A stretch of 37,230 nt of DNA from Xanthobacteraceae bacterium (GTDB lineage Bacteria > Pseudomonadota > Alphaproteobacteria > Rhizobiales > Xanthobacteraceae), in NCBI GenBank assembly GCA_030038995.1, contig JASHQS010000226.1, positions 1-37,230 on the forward strand. Reading direction: 5' to 3'. Below the pieces are notes generated by a model, which was given only the letters and a program-made list of their open reading frames with translations, was not told the DNA's origin and did no database searches. Below, piece by piece: positions 17,957-26,072 of this stretch. Each line of letters opens with the position of its first letter. The stretch's first letter is position 1. Position numbers and translations under genes: made by a program.

Positions 17957-18151
17957 TTAATGCAGCACCGCGTCGATGCTGGGCTGGAACATTGCCAGCA
18001 GGCCCTCTTCCAGACCCAGCGTGTGGAATTCGTTGGCGCCGTGGCGCAGCCCGAGCTGGACGTTCTCGGCGACGGCGAAGTCCTCGAGATCGAACACCAC
18101 GTCGTTGGTATAGGCGAAACGCTTGGCCAGCGCCGCTTGGGCGCGCAGTGC
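17957..18151 (-). pseudogene. C-terminal remnant of a Rieske ring-hydroxylating oxygenase alpha subunit
   Basis: The minus frame ending at TAA 17957-17959 reads ALAKRFAYTNDVVFDLEDF then ENVQLGLRHGANEFHTLG and ends in IDAVLH. This is the pattern of the extreme C-terminus of Rieske dioxygenase large subunits (ED..V.ENVQ.GLR.GA). A TGA at 18152-18154 interrupts the frame upstream, and the Rieske and iron-binding parts are missing because ruvX occupies the adjoining DNA. It is therefore a fragment left by deletion. The family call rests on about 60 residues. Confidence 0.5.
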
Positions 18152-18200
18152 TCACGGCGTGAAGAGCGGCGCGGCGCGCAACTGTTCGGCGCGCCGCATC

Positions 18201-18686
18201 TCATTCCGGTAGTTTGACGGCGGCGATGCGGGTAAGCCGATCAAGAGCGCCCTGCAGGATATAGGTCGCGGCGTGCTGGTCGATGACGGCTTTGCGCTTG
18301 GCGCGGCTCAAGTCGGCGGCGATCAGCGCGCGCTCCACGGCTGCCGTCGACAGCCGCTCGTCCCACAGCGCGATTGGCAGCGCGGTGAGCTTTTCCAGAT
18401 TGCGGGCAAAGGCGCGCGTCGCCTGCGCTCGCCGACCTTCGCTGCCGTCCATGCTGACCGGCAGGCCGAGCACGCAAGCGACGGCGCGGCGCTCGGCGGC
18501 GAGCACAAGAATGCGCTGCGCGTCGAGAGCAAAGCGTTTGCGCGCAATGGTCTCGACGGGCGCGGCGACGCGGCGGTCCGGATCGCTGACCGCAACCCCG
18601 ATGGTTTTTGTGCCGAGGTCGAGGCCGATCAGCGCGCCGCGCGCAGGCAACAACGCGGCCGCCTCGATAAGCGGAAAAACCGGCAT
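18201..18686 (-). CDS. ruvX: Putative pre-16S rRNA nuclease / Holliday junction resolvase-like RuvX (YqgF)
   Basis: 161 residues from the ATG at 18686, the normal family length; an upstream start at 18785 would add an atypical leader. An RNase H-like fold is indicated by GALIGLDLGTKTIGVAVSD (first catalytic Asp), the ALWDERLSTAAVERAL segment (central Glu) and VIDQHAATYILQGALD (last Asp). YqgF proteins process the 5' end of 16S rRNA and were first annotated as resolvases. Its stop abuts the Rieske remnant. Confidence 0.92.
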   Translation of the reverse strand: MPVFPLIEAAALLPARGALIGLDLGTKTIGVAVSDPDRRVAAPVETIARKRFALDAQRILVLAAERRAVACVLGLPVSMDGSEGRRAQATRAFARNLEKLTALPIALWDERLSTAAVERALIAADLSRAKRKAVIDQHAATYILQGALDRLTRIAAVKLPE

Positions 18687-18834
18687 GGCGGTTTCGCTAG
18701 CACGCGGCTGCACCGCCGCCAACGCCAGCTTTTCTCCGGCGGCCGGGGCGATTATGCTTCGATGCAACAGGCGAGCGGATTGCACGGCCGCTCAAGCCCG
18801 CCTTTCGGTGTCTTCGTGACAAAGGAGCCGGCCC

Positions 18835-19332
18835 ATGACGTTCACGGTCACCAGCAATAGCTTCAAAGACGGCGATTATCTGAAGAACGATTTCATCCTG
18901 TCCGCCGCGTTCGGCTTCGGCTGCGCCGGCGGCAACAAATCGCCGCATCTCAAATGGTCGGGGGCGCCCGAGGGGACGAAAAGCTTCGCGGTCACCTGTT
19001 ACGACCCCGACGCGCCGACTGGCTCCGGTTTCTGGCACTGGCTGGTGGTGAATATTGCCGCCAACGTCACCGAGCTTGCCGAAGGCGCCGGTTCGAGCGG
19101 CGGCCGATTGCCGGCCGGCGCGCTGCAAACCCGCACCGATTTCGGGGCGCCCGGCTATGGCGGCCCGTGCCCGCCGCAGGGCGACCACCCGCACCGTTAT
19201 CTGTTCACCGTGTTTGCCGTGAAGGCGGAGAAAATCGACGTGAAGCCCGACACGTCGGCGGCGGTGGTCGGCTTCAATCTGCACTTCAATACGCTCGCCA
19301 AGGCGGCGATCATGGGCCTGTACAAGCGTTGA
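18835..19332 (+). CDS. YbhB/YbcL-type phosphatidylethanolamine-binding-like protein (PEBP, Raf-kinase-inhibitor-like)
   Basis: 165 residues preceded by AAAGGAG. The ligand pocket motifs are present: CYDPDAPTGSGFWHW (DPDxP and the HW pair) and YGGPCPPQGDHPHRY. No signal peptide is seen, so it is probably cytoplasmic, unlike some periplasmic homologues. The biological role of bacterial PEBP-like proteins is unclear. The next gene begins 11 bases after its stop and may be co-transcribed. Confidence 0.92.
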   Translation: MTFTVTSNSFKDGDYLKNDFILSAAFGFGCAGGNKSPHLKWSGAPEGTKSFAVTCYDPDAPTGSGFWHWLVVNIAANVTELAEGAGSSGGRLPAGALQTRTDFGAPGYGGPCPPQGDHPHRYLFTVFAVKAEKIDVKPDTSAAVVGFNLHFNTLAKAAIMGLYKR

Positions 19333-19343
19333 GACGCAATGCC

Positions 19344-20132
19344 ATGTCGCTCAAGTTCGCCGTCTTGGCCACTACGCTTTCCTTCACCCTCGCACAGGCC
19401 GCCATGTCGCAAAAAACCGCCCAAGCCGCCGAGGTCACCGTCGTGTCCGGCGGCGCGTTCAAGCAGGTGCTCAACCCGCTCGCCGCCCGGTACGAGAAAG
19501 AAACCGGCAACAAGGTGAACGTGACCTACCGCACGGTCGGCCAGCACTTGAAGCTGATCGGCGACGGCGGCGAGACGTTCGACGTCGCCGTGCTCACGCC
19601 CGTGGCGATCGACGGCCTTGCCAAGGAGGGCAAGATCGTGCCGGGCAGCCGCGCCGATCTGGCGCGCACCGGCGTCGGCGTCGTGATCAAGGCCGGCGCG
19701 CCGCTTCCGGACATTTCGACGGTCGACGCCTTCAAACGTGCGCTGCTCGCGGCCAAGTCGGTGGCCTATATCGACCCGAAGGCGGGCGGCTCGAGCGGCA
19801 TTTATGTGGCAAAACTGTTGGAGCGGCTCGGCATTGCCAAGGAGGTCAACGCCAAGGCGGTCTTGGTGCAGGGCGGCGAGGTCGCCACCCACGTCGCCGA
19901 TGGCGAGGCCGAACTCGGCATCCACCAGATCAGCGAAATTCTGCCGGTCCCGGGCGTCACCTTGGTCGGGCCGCTGCCGGCTGCAATTCAGAATTTCACC
20001 GTCTATGCGGCCGGCGTGGCGACGGCGGCCAAGGACGGCGCGGCGGCGCGCGGGCTGGTGAAATTCCTGGCGGGTCCCGAAGCTGTGCCCATTATCAAGT
20101 CCAAGGGCATGGAGCCGGCCGCCGGATCATAG
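19344..20132 (+). CDS. ModA-like periplasmic substrate-binding protein
   Basis: 262 residues with a signal peptide (FAVLATTLSFTLAQAAMSQKTAQAA). The mature part starts EVTVVSGGAFKQVLNPLAARYEKETG, the usual opening of molybdate-type binding proteins. GDGGETFDVAVLTPVAIDGL and DPKAGGSSGIYVAKLLERLG are also typical. No permease or ATPase gene lies nearby, and rhizobia carry many orphan ModA-like proteins, so molybdate itself is not certain as ligand. A strong terminator follows. Confidence 0.87.
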   Translation: MSLKFAVLATTLSFTLAQAAMSQKTAQAAEVTVVSGGAFKQVLNPLAARYEKETGNKVNVTYRTVGQHLKLIGDGGETFDVAVLTPVAIDGLAKEGKIVPGSRADLARTGVGVVIKAGAPLPDISTVDAFKRALLAAKSVAYIDPKAGGSSGIYVAKLLERLGIAKEVNAKAVLVQGGEVATHVADGEAELGIHQISEILPVPGVTLVGPLPAAIQNFTVYAAGVATAAKDGAAARGLVKFLAGPEAVPIIKSKGMEPAAGS

Positions 20133-20145
20133 GCCCGGACGCGAA

Positions 20146-20181
20146 AAAGCCTGCGCCCGCACGACGGCGGGCGCAGGCTTT
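20146..20181. terminator. Bidirectional rho-independent terminator
   Basis: 15-bp perfect stem (20146-20160 with 20167-20181) with GC-rich core, flanked by A on the left and T on the right, six-base loop. It lies between the convergent ModA-like gene and the DUF1127 gene and can serve both. Confidence 0.85.
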
Positions 20182-20203
20182 CATTTGGTGCGGCGGCTTT
20201 CGG

Positions 20204-20356
20204 TCAGCGCCGCGCATGCTCCCAGGCGATTTGCGGAATATCGGAGCGCGTAATGCCGATATCGGCCAATTCGCGGTCGTCGAGATTGGACAATTCGCGG
20301 ATCGCCACCCCGTAGTGCTTCCACGCCTGAAGATAGCGGATCAGGGAATACAACAT
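20204..20356 (-). CDS. DUF1127 small Arg-rich protein
   Basis: 50 residues, MLYSLIRYLQAWKHYGVAIR then ELSNLDDRELADIGITRSDI. The LxxLDDRxLxDIGxxRxDI pattern defines DUF1127. A good GGAGAAAGGA lies before the ATG. Members in alphaproteobacteria have been linked to RNA binding, phosphate and small-RNA turnover (family knowledge). The specific role here is unknown. Confidence 0.93.
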   Translation of the reverse strand: MLYSLIRYLQAWKHYGVAIRELSNLDDRELADIGITRSDIPQIAWEHARR

Positions 20357-20674
20357 CTTGCATCCTTTCTCCGGTTACAGCCGAAATCACGGAACCGATA
20401 TAGGCATCGTGATTACCGCACTGCACAATCACATGCTGCAGTGCAGCTATGAAATTCTTGCATACACAAACGGCCAATTATCGGGCCTGTCGATCGGCAG
20501 AAATGAGATTGTCCAATAAATATTCGCTTTGTGGTATGAGGCCATCGCAACCCTGGCTGAGTTCCGGCGCCCCTATTGTTTCGGCCTTCGCCCGCATTCC
20601 GCCTTCAGACGATCCCGCTGGGGCCGAACTTGCGGGGTCGATATGGCCTGCCATTGTATGCGTAGGGGAGTGTC
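20357..20674. other. Intergenic region between divergent DUF1127 and 70-residue genes
   Basis: 318 bases carrying the promoters of both divergent genes. It contains an 8-bp inverted repeat, gcactgca (20418-20425) with tgcagtgc (20437-20444), which could be an operator. AT-rich sequence at 20490-20540 may include a promoter. Nothing else is evident. Confidence 0.4.
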
Positions 20675-20887
20675 ATGGGGACTACAGCCGACCATCGCCG
20701 CTATGCCGAGGAGTGCGTTGCCATGGCGCAGCGCGCGGAGGATGAAAGCGACAAGGCGCTCTGGCTGACGCTGGCGCAGTCCTGGGTCCGGCTTGCCGAG
20801 CACGTCGCGCGCGGGCCGTCCTGGTCGGATATCGATGCCGAAGAGCATGCCGCAGCGGTATCAACCGCGGTCCTCGATCGCGACTGA
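20675..20887 (+). CDS. Small conserved hypothetical protein (rhizobial RRYAEEC type)
   Basis: 70 residues, helical and acidic, starting at ATG after GGGGAG. The pattern HRRYAEECVAMAQRA followed by DKALWLTLAQSWVRLAE is one I know from many small rhizobial proteins, usually in several copies per genome and without known function. No signal or membrane segment. Confidence 0.75.
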   Translation: MGTTADHRRYAEECVAMAQRAEDESDKALWLTLAQSWVRLAEHVARGPSWSDIDAEEHAAAVSTAVLDRD

Positions 20888-20944
20888 TCGGCGGGCGTTA
20901 CGGTCCGTCAGCGCCGCACCGCGGCGTCGGGCGCAGAGACGCGT

Positions 20945-21223
20945 TCACTGCCCGTTGCTGGTCAGCACCTGCCGGCAGGCGGCGCCGAGCCTGGCGCGGT
21001 TGCGCTGCAGGCAGCCGAGAATGGCGAACACGTCGCACTCATTAGTCTTCAACTCTGCCTGACAGAACCTGACCACGTCCGGCTGACAGGCGGCGCGCTC
21101 TTTCGGCGTGCCTTGCGACGGCGACCCACACTTTGGGGCGGCCGGCTGCGGAGGAAACTGCGCCAGTGCCACGGCAGCGCTGCCGAGGAGCCAAACGAGC
21201 GTCAGCAGCCCGACGCGGATCAT
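20945..21223 (-). CDS. Small secreted cysteine-rich protein
   Basis: 92 residues with a clear signal peptide (MIRVGLLTLVWLLGSAAVALAQ) and five cysteines in the mature part arranged around CQPDVVRFCQAEL, CDVFAILGCLQ and CRQ. This resembles the Cys-rich-repeat (GLG1-like) small periplasmic proteins common in Bradyrhizobium relatives. GGGGAGG precedes the ATG. Function unknown. Confidence 0.8.
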   Translation of the reverse strand: MIRVGLLTLVWLLGSAAVALAQFPPQPAAPKCGSPSQGTPKERAACQPDVVRFCQAELKTNECDVFAILGCLQRNRARLGAACRQVLTSNGQ

Positions 21224-21372
21224 GGCGTTCCTCCCCGGCTTGTCGATCGGCGCGACGACGCGCCGGCGTTTAGCGGATACTCGTCACGAGCGATAGCGGC
21301 TGAACGGATCAAGGCTAGGCGCGCGCAAAGCGCTTGCACGACGGCACGGCGCGGCGATACATCTGCCCGCGA

Positions 21373-21445
21373 GGGCGGTTAGCTCAGCTGGTAGAGCGTC
21401 TGCTTTACACGCAGAAAGTCGGCGGTTCGAGTCCGTCACCGCCCA
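21373..21445 (+). tRNA. tRNA-Val (anticodon TAC)
   Basis: 73-nt cloverleaf: acceptor GGGCGGT pairs with ACCGCCC, the D arm is TAGCTCAGCTGGTAGAGC, the anticodon arm TCTGC/GCAGA closes on loop TTTACAC with anticodon TAC, and the T arm contains GGTTCGAGTCC. CCA is not encoded. Confidence 0.97.
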
Positions 21446-21461
21446 CGACTCAGAAGCCGGA

Positions 21462-21520
21462 GGACAGATGACGGACGCCGGAAGATATTGCTTCCGTCAC
21501 ACGTCCGTCCTCTGTTGTCC
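21462..21520. repeat. Long imperfect inverted repeat
   Basis: Left arm 21462-21484 and right arm 21491-21520 are imperfect reverse complements, sharing the ggaca, gacggacg and ggaag blocks. It sits between the 3' ends of tRNA-Val and hupB. It may act as a terminator for either, although no clear T tract follows. Confidence 0.6.
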
Positions 21521-21534
21521 ATCGTCCGAAAAAA

Positions 21535-21828
21535 TCAGATCGCTTCCTTGAGCTCTTTCGAGGCGCGGAAGGCGACCTTCTTGCTGGCCTTGATCTGGAT
21601 CGGCTCGCCGGTCGCGGGATTGCGGCCCATGCGCGCGGCGCGCCGGCGCACCTGCAGGATGCCGAGGCCGCCGATGCGGATGCGCTCGCCCTTTTTCAGG
21701 TGTTTGACGATCTGCCCGACCAGTCCGGCGAGGATGGCCTCCGACTGCTTTTTCGAAAGCTCGTTGTCCTCGGCAAGGCTTGCCGCAAGGTGCTTCAATG
21801 TCACGGTAGTGGCTGGTTTGGTTGCCAT
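21535..21828 (-). CDS. hupB: DNA-binding protein HU
   Basis: 97 residues with the HU/IHF signature GERIRIGGLGILQVRRRAAR and the arm segment RNPATGEPIQIKASKKVAFR, ending KELKEAI. GAGGAGG precedes the ATG. It is a nucleoid protein that bends DNA non-specifically. In rhizobial relatives hupB commonly follows lon and lies close to tRNA-Val, tRNA-Asp and nuo. Here it lies between the two tRNA genes and points the other way; lon is not in the window. Confidence 0.95.
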   Translation of the reverse strand: MATKPATTVTLKHLAASLAEDNELSKKQSEAILAGLVGQIVKHLKKGERIRIGGLGILQVRRRAARMGRNPATGEPIQIKASKKVAFRASKELKEAI

Positions 21829-22065
21829 TAGGCCCTCCTCGATGAAGCGGTGTCGGGGAAATAGAGCGCCCCTCGCCAGTGTTGCAGTTAGACGATTCGG
21901 CTTGCCCTGACCACGCTTGTTTTGCCGATTCCACCGATGTTTTCGGCATCGCCGCGCTATCTCCAGTGCTGTTGTGGCGCCGCTAAGGCAGACGCGGAAA
22001 TCGCGATTGAGCCCGGAAATCCTTGACTTGCAGGGGACCGGGCCTTAACTGCCGGGCGCGCCCGC

Positions 22066-22139
22066 GGGGGCGTAGCTCAGTTGGTTAGAGCGCTAGCCTG
22101 TCACGCTAGAGGTCGCGGGTTCGAGCCCCGTCGCTCCCG
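22066..22139 (+). tRNA. tRNA-Asp (anticodon GTC)
   Basis: 74-nt cloverleaf: acceptor GGGGGCG pairs with CGCTCCC (one G-U), followed by discriminator G and an encoded CCA (22140-22142). The anticodon arm CTAGC/GCTAG closes on loop CTGTCAC with anticodon GTC, and the T arm contains GGTTCGAGCCC. G73 is the aspartate identity base. Confidence 0.97.
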
Positions 22140-22237
22140 CCACCGGCCCGAAAAAATCTCTTTATCTCAACAGGTTGCGGAGAACCGACACGGCGCGCGA
22201 TGGCGGCCGGCCGCTGGCCTTCGGTAGCGCGCGAGGC

Positions 22238-22528
22238 TCACACTTTTTCGACGATGTGGTCGGTCTTGGCGCGAAAGTGGTAGCGCGGGATGGCGTCGAG
22301 ATCGGTGCCGGTGATGCGGACGACCCAGGCCTTGTGCGGGTGCGCGGTCGAGTGGATGACGCCCGGCCCGTAGGCCTGGGTGCCGCCCGGCCCAAGCCCG
22401 TACTCCTTGGTCTTCTCCAGCACCGCGCCGGGCGGCGCGGCAACGGCAGCGAGATGAAAAACTGCAGGTCGGCGAAATTGAGGAGCGCCCGCGCTGCCGG
22501 ATCGTCGGTCAGCTCGCAGCCGGCAGAT
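22238..22528 (-). pseudogene. Decayed gene, possibly cupin-like, C-terminal part only
   Basis: The minus frame ending at TGA 22238-22240 reads PPGAVLEKTKEYGLGPGGTQ, then GPGVIHSTAHPHKAWVVRIT and DLDAIPRYHFRAKTDHIVEK. This looks like the end of a beta-helix (cupin-like) enzyme. Upstream, a second minus frame gives LTDDPAARALLNFADLQFFI, which reads as the preceding part of the same protein, so a frameshift lies near 22445. No N-terminal part is found. The family name is a guess from the His-containing beta-rich segment. Confidence 0.45.
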
Positions 22529-22532
22529 AAAT

Positions 22533-22586
22533 GCGAATGGCGAATGGGGAATGGGGGAGGGGCAACGATTTCTATTCGCCATTCGC
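22533..22586. repeat. Inverted repeat flanking the end of the decayed gene
   Basis: The 13-bp arms gcgaatggcgaat (22533-22545) and attcgccattcgc (22574-22586) are perfect reverse complements around 28 bases. They lie between the decayed gene and the alpha/beta hydrolase stop. It may be a small repeat element or a terminator for the hydrolase gene. Confidence 0.75.
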
Positions 22587-22606
22587 ACTACTCGCCGTCT
22601 CTTGAA

Positions 22607-23536
22607 TCACCCCCGATAGATCGGCGCCGGCTGCGTGAAGAAGCTCAAAAGGATATGATAGACCAGCAGGTAATTTTTCTGCTGAAAGCTGGCGTGCGAG
22701 ATGCCGGGCATGACGGCGAAATGCTTGTCGGGATTGGGCAGGCGCTCGAAAAATGCCAACAAATCGGCAAAGCCGGCGATGCCGTCCCACTGGCCGCGCA
22801 TGATCAGCGTCGGCACCGAAATCTGTGCCGGATCGACCACCGGCAGATGCGCGCACATGTCGACGTAGGTGCCGGTCGGCACCGACGTGTCGAGCGCGAT
22901 CACGGCGTCGGCAAAGGCGTCGATGACGCGCTCTTCGGCGGTGCCGGGATGGTCGCGGTCGAAGATCGAGTGGATGAAGGCCTTGTCGATCGGCCGACGG
23001 TTCTTGGCGGCAAACTCGGGCAGTTTTTTACGCCGTTCGGCCAGCGTCGGCGAGCCTTCGCCGGTCCACACCATGGCGTCGAGCGCGAGGCGCCCGACCA
23101 GCGCCGGGTGGCGCTGCGCGAACAAGGCGGCGCGCAGCGCGCCCGAGGAAATGCCGTAGACCAGGAACGGCCGCTTGCCGCGCAGCGTTTGGATATAGGT
23201 CGCGGCGGCGAGACAATCATCGGCGCCCTGCGCGATCGGCGCGTTGTTGTCGCGGTCTTTGGTGGAGCGGCCGTAGCCCTCCATGTCGACGCACCAGCAG
23301 TCGAAATCTTTCTTGGCGAAAAAATCCATGGCCGATGAATCGGGCCGGCCCGGCACCTGCAGATCGAAGGTCGGCTGCGCCGCCATCGAGGAGCCGTGCA
23401 CGAACAGGATGGGGCCCGCCGTTTTTGCCGGCTCGGCCGCGTATTTCTCGAACAGGAACAGCTTCACCCCGCCGGGTTTTTCCGTCCAATGCTCTTCGCT
23501 TTTGACGGCGGCGGTCTGCGTGGCGATGTCGTTCAT
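22607..23536 (-). CDS. Alpha/beta hydrolase
   Basis: 309 residues. Oxyanion motif ILFVHGSSMAAQ, nucleophile elbow YGISSGAL (GxSxG serine), and a probable catalytic Asp in MRGQWDGIAG and His in MPGISHASF. No signal peptide is evident, so it is probably cytoplasmic. Substrate unknown. Two TctC-type binding proteins lie upstream on the same strand, as often seen around catabolic genes, but 151 bases of repeat separate them and co-transcription is not assured. Confidence 0.88.
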   Translation of the reverse strand: MNDIATQTAAVKSEEHWTEKPGGVKLFLFEKYAAEPAKTAGPILFVHGSSMAAQPTFDLQVPGRPDSSAMDFFAKKDFDCWCVDMEGYGRSTKDRDNNAPIAQGADDCLAAATYIQTLRGKRPFLVYGISSGALRAALFAQRHPALVGRLALDAMVWTGEGSPTLAERRKKLPEFAAKNRRPIDKAFIHSIFDRDHPGTAEERVIDAFADAVIALDTSVPTGTYVDMCAHLPVVDPAQISVPTLIMRGQWDGIAGFADLLAFFERLPNPDKHFAVMPGISHASFQQKNYLLVYHILLSFFTQPAPIYRG

Positions 23537-23551
23537 GGCTCACCCGTTGCT

Positions 23552-23670
23552 CTTTTCCCGGGCGCAGCGCAGCGCGGAGGGGCGCGCCGCCGACCCGGGA
23601 TCGTCACAATATCCAGTTTGAGAAGGTCCCGGAACAGCGGTGTACCGCTGCGCGCTGCACCGCATCCGGC
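23552..23670. repeat. Larger intergenic palindromic repeat, copy A
   Basis: Shares several blocks in the same order with 36846-37000: ttcccgggcgcagcg, gacccggga, cccgga and a 25-base identical block (23645-23669 equals 36975-36999). It lies between the TctC-type gene and the hydrolase gene and is typical of repeated Bradyrhizobium-like intergenic elements. Confidence 0.75.
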
Positions 23671-23687
23671 AAACAAAGCCTGCTACT

Positions 23688-24683
23688 CTAATGAATGAGC
23701 GCGATGTGATTGGTCTTGATCACCTTGGCCCACTTGTCGACCTGCGCCTGCATGAAAGCGGCGAACTCCGGCTGCGTCATCACCATCGGCGTTGCGCCTT
23801 GCGCCTCCCAGGACGCCTTGATTAGCGGCCGGCTCAGGATCGTCGTGATGGCGTGGTTGAGCTTATCGATGATCGGCGCCGGCGTGCCTTTGGGCGCCAT
23901 GAATCCGACCCATTGGCTGAACTGGAAGCCGGGAACGGTTTCGGCGATGGTCGGCACATCCGGCAAGATGGGCGAGCGCTTGAGCCCGCTGGTGCCAAGG
24001 GCGCGCACTTTGCCGGCCTTGATTTGGGGAGCCATGGTCGGAATCGAATCGAACAGCATTTGGATTTGGCCGCTGAGGATATCTATGCGCATGCCGGTGG
24101 AGCCCTTGTACGGCACGTGCACGATATTGATGCCGGTCAGTTGCTTCAGAAGCTCGGCGGCCATGTGATAGTTGGAGCCCGGCCCGGACGAGCCGAAATT
24201 GATGGTTCCCGGCTTGGCCCGCGCCAGTGCCAAGAACGCGGCCAGATTTTTCGCCGGTACCGACGGGTTCACGACCAGCACCAGATCATTCTCCATCAAC
24301 GGCGCGATTGGCACGAGGTCGCGCAACAGGCTGTACGGCTTGTTTTGGTACAGCGTCTCGTTGACGGTCTGGGTGCTGCTGGCCATGAGGAGCGTGTAGC
24401 CGTCCGCTGTCGCGTGGGCGACGAGCGCGGTGCCGATCGTGGTGCCGGCCCCCGGATGGTTCTCGATAACGAAGGTTTGGTGCAGCGCCTTTTCCAGCTC
24501 CACGGCGATGGCGCGCACATAGACGTCGGTCGGCCCGCCGGCGCCGAACGGCACGATGATCTTCACCAGCCGCGACGGATAATCGTCCGCCCGGCTCCGC
24601 GGTACGGCGAGCAGGACGGCAGCCGCTGCAGCCAACAGCACGAACACAAACCGGAAGCGGACCAGCGAACCAGGCATGGGCAT
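23688..24683 (-). CDS. TctC/Bug-family tripartite tricarboxylate transporter substrate-binding protein
   Basis: 331 residues with a signal peptide (FVFVLLAAAAAVLLAVPRSRA). Bug-family hallmarks: DYPSRLVKIIVPFGAGGPTD at the mature N-terminus, DGYTLLMASS, NIVHVPYKGSTG and PDVPTIAETVPGF. These periplasmic proteins bind carboxylates; most lack a linked TctAB permease, as here. Start at the ATG 24683, since a longer upstream frame overlaps the next gene. It is a paralogue of the neighbour at 24701-25696, of identical length. Confidence 0.92.
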   Translation of the reverse strand: MPMPGSLVRFRFVFVLLAAAAAVLLAVPRSRADDYPSRLVKIIVPFGAGGPTDVYVRAIAVELEKALHQTFVIENHPGAGTTIGTALVAHATADGYTLLMASSTQTVNETLYQNKPYSLLRDLVPIAPLMENDLVLVVNPSVPAKNLAAFLALARAKPGTINFGSSGPGSNYHMAAELLKQLTGINIVHVPYKGSTGMRIDILSGQIQMLFDSIPTMAPQIKAGKVRALGTSGLKRSPILPDVPTIAETVPGFQFSQWVGFMAPKGTPAPIIDKLNHAITTILSRPLIKASWEAQGATPMVMTQPEFAAFMQAQVDKWAKVIKTNHIALIH

Positions 24684-24700
24684 ATTTCCGCGCTTCTGCT

Positions 24701-25696
24701 TCAGTTGAGCGTCACTGCGGTGATGCGAAGGACGTCGCCCCAGCGCTTGTATTGGGCGGCGAGGAAGTCGGCAAATTCCTTGACCGAATGCGGTTCCGGT
24801 TCGCCGCCGAGCCGCCTGATTTTTTCCCGCATCGCCGGCGTCGCCAGGCCCCGGTTCACCACCGCGTTGATCTTGTCGATGATCGGCGCCGGCGTGCCGG
24901 CCGGCGCCACGATGGCCTGCCAGGAATCCGGCGGCATGCCGCGGTAGCCGAGTTCGTCCATGGTCGGCACGTCCGGCAATTCCGGGAGGCGCTGCGGCGC
25001 GGTCACCGCCAGCGCCCGCAACCGGCCGGACTTGATCAGCGGCAAGATGGCGGTCGTGCCCTCGAAGGTCATGTTCATCTGTCCGGCGAGCACGTCGGTG
25101 GTCGCTTGGCTCGCCGATTTGTAGGGCACGAACACGATATTGACGCCGGTGATGTGCTTGAACATCTCGCCGCACAGATGCGGCGGCGTGCCGATCACTG
25201 CGCCGTAATTCAATTTGCCCGGATTGGCCTCGGCGTAGGCGACCAGCTCCTTGACGCTGTGCGCCGGGACCGACTTGTGGACCGCCAGCACCAGCGGCGC
25301 GGAGGACACGAGCGCCACCGCGGCAAAATCCTTCAAGGGATGGACGCCGGCGTTCTTGTAGAGCTGCGGGCTGATCGACAGCGAGCCGGCCGTGCCCGCC
25401 AATAATGTGTAGCCGTCCGGCGGCGCCGTCGCGACGGCGCGTGCCGCGAGCGTGCCGCCGGCGCCGACGTGGTTCTCGACCACCACCGGGCCGAGATGGT
25501 CGGAGAGGTACGCGCCGATGATGCGGGCCGCCACGTCCGGCGGGCCGCCGGGTCCGAACGGCACGATCAGCTTGATCGGGTGATCCGGAAAATTTGCGGC
25601 GCCGGCCGGCGCCGCTGCGCCAAGAGCAAGCGTGCTTGCCAGCACAACGATGAGGCGCGGATGAAGACGGCGCCGCCGTGCCGTCGCCTGCCGCAT
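24701..25696 (-). CDS. TctC/Bug-family tripartite tricarboxylate transporter substrate-binding protein
   Basis: 331 residues, preceded by a strong GGGAGGAAG. Signal peptide [20 protein letters not shown], then [41 protein letters not shown] and [13 protein letters not shown], all Bug-family landmarks. Its stop lies 17 bases before the second paralogue, so the two are probably one transcript made by tandem duplication. Ligand unknown; no permease genes in the window. Confidence 0.92.
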   Translation of the reverse strand: MRQATARRRRLHPRLIVVLASTLALGAAAPAGAANFPDHPIKLIVPFGPGGPPDVAARIIGAYLSDHLGPVVVENHVGAGGTLAARAVATAPPDGYTLLAGTAGSLSISPQLYKNAGVHPLKDFAAVALVSSAPLVLAVHKSVPAHSVKELVAYAEANPGKLNYGAVIGTPPHLCGEMFKHITGVNIVFVPYKSASQATTDVLAGQMNMTFEGTTAILPLIKSGRLRALAVTAPQRLPELPDVPTMDELGYRGMPPDSWQAIVAPAGTPAPIIDKINAVVNRGLATPAMREKIRRLGGEPEPHSVKEFADFLAAQYKRWGDVLRITAVTLN

Positions 25697-26072
25697 TGGC
25701 TTCCTCCCGCTCGATCCTTGCCGGATCGTAACATTGCGGCCGGCAATCGCGTCAATGCCGAGAACCGATGCATGGCGCCGCAGGTCGATTCGGCTGCTGC
25801 GAGAATCTGCGGACCGGCCGGCGGCCGCGCGTGCGCCGCTCGCCCTTAATTTATGTCGTGTATTGCGCTCGCCCCGCGCCTTGCGCCGTGCGGTGTGCTG
25901 CGGTAAGGGTCGCCGCGTTCGATTTGCAGCGCGAATCCGCCGATTTTGCCGGCAAATCAGTCGCCCTCCGCACCCCTGTCGCACCCCGCACCGGGCCGGA
26001 GGGATCGTTGCGGAAGCCCGCGGCGATGGACATGTTGATGGCGCACGCCGCTGCCCGCCGGAAGGACCGCCG
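25697..26072. promoter_or_regulatory. Divergent region upstream of the nuo operon and the TctC genes
   Basis: 376 bases between the divergent starts. It should carry the main nuo promoter and the TctC promoter. A short AT-rich stretch near 25845-25865 could be part of a promoter, but I cannot define boxes. No gene is supported here. Confidence 0.4.
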
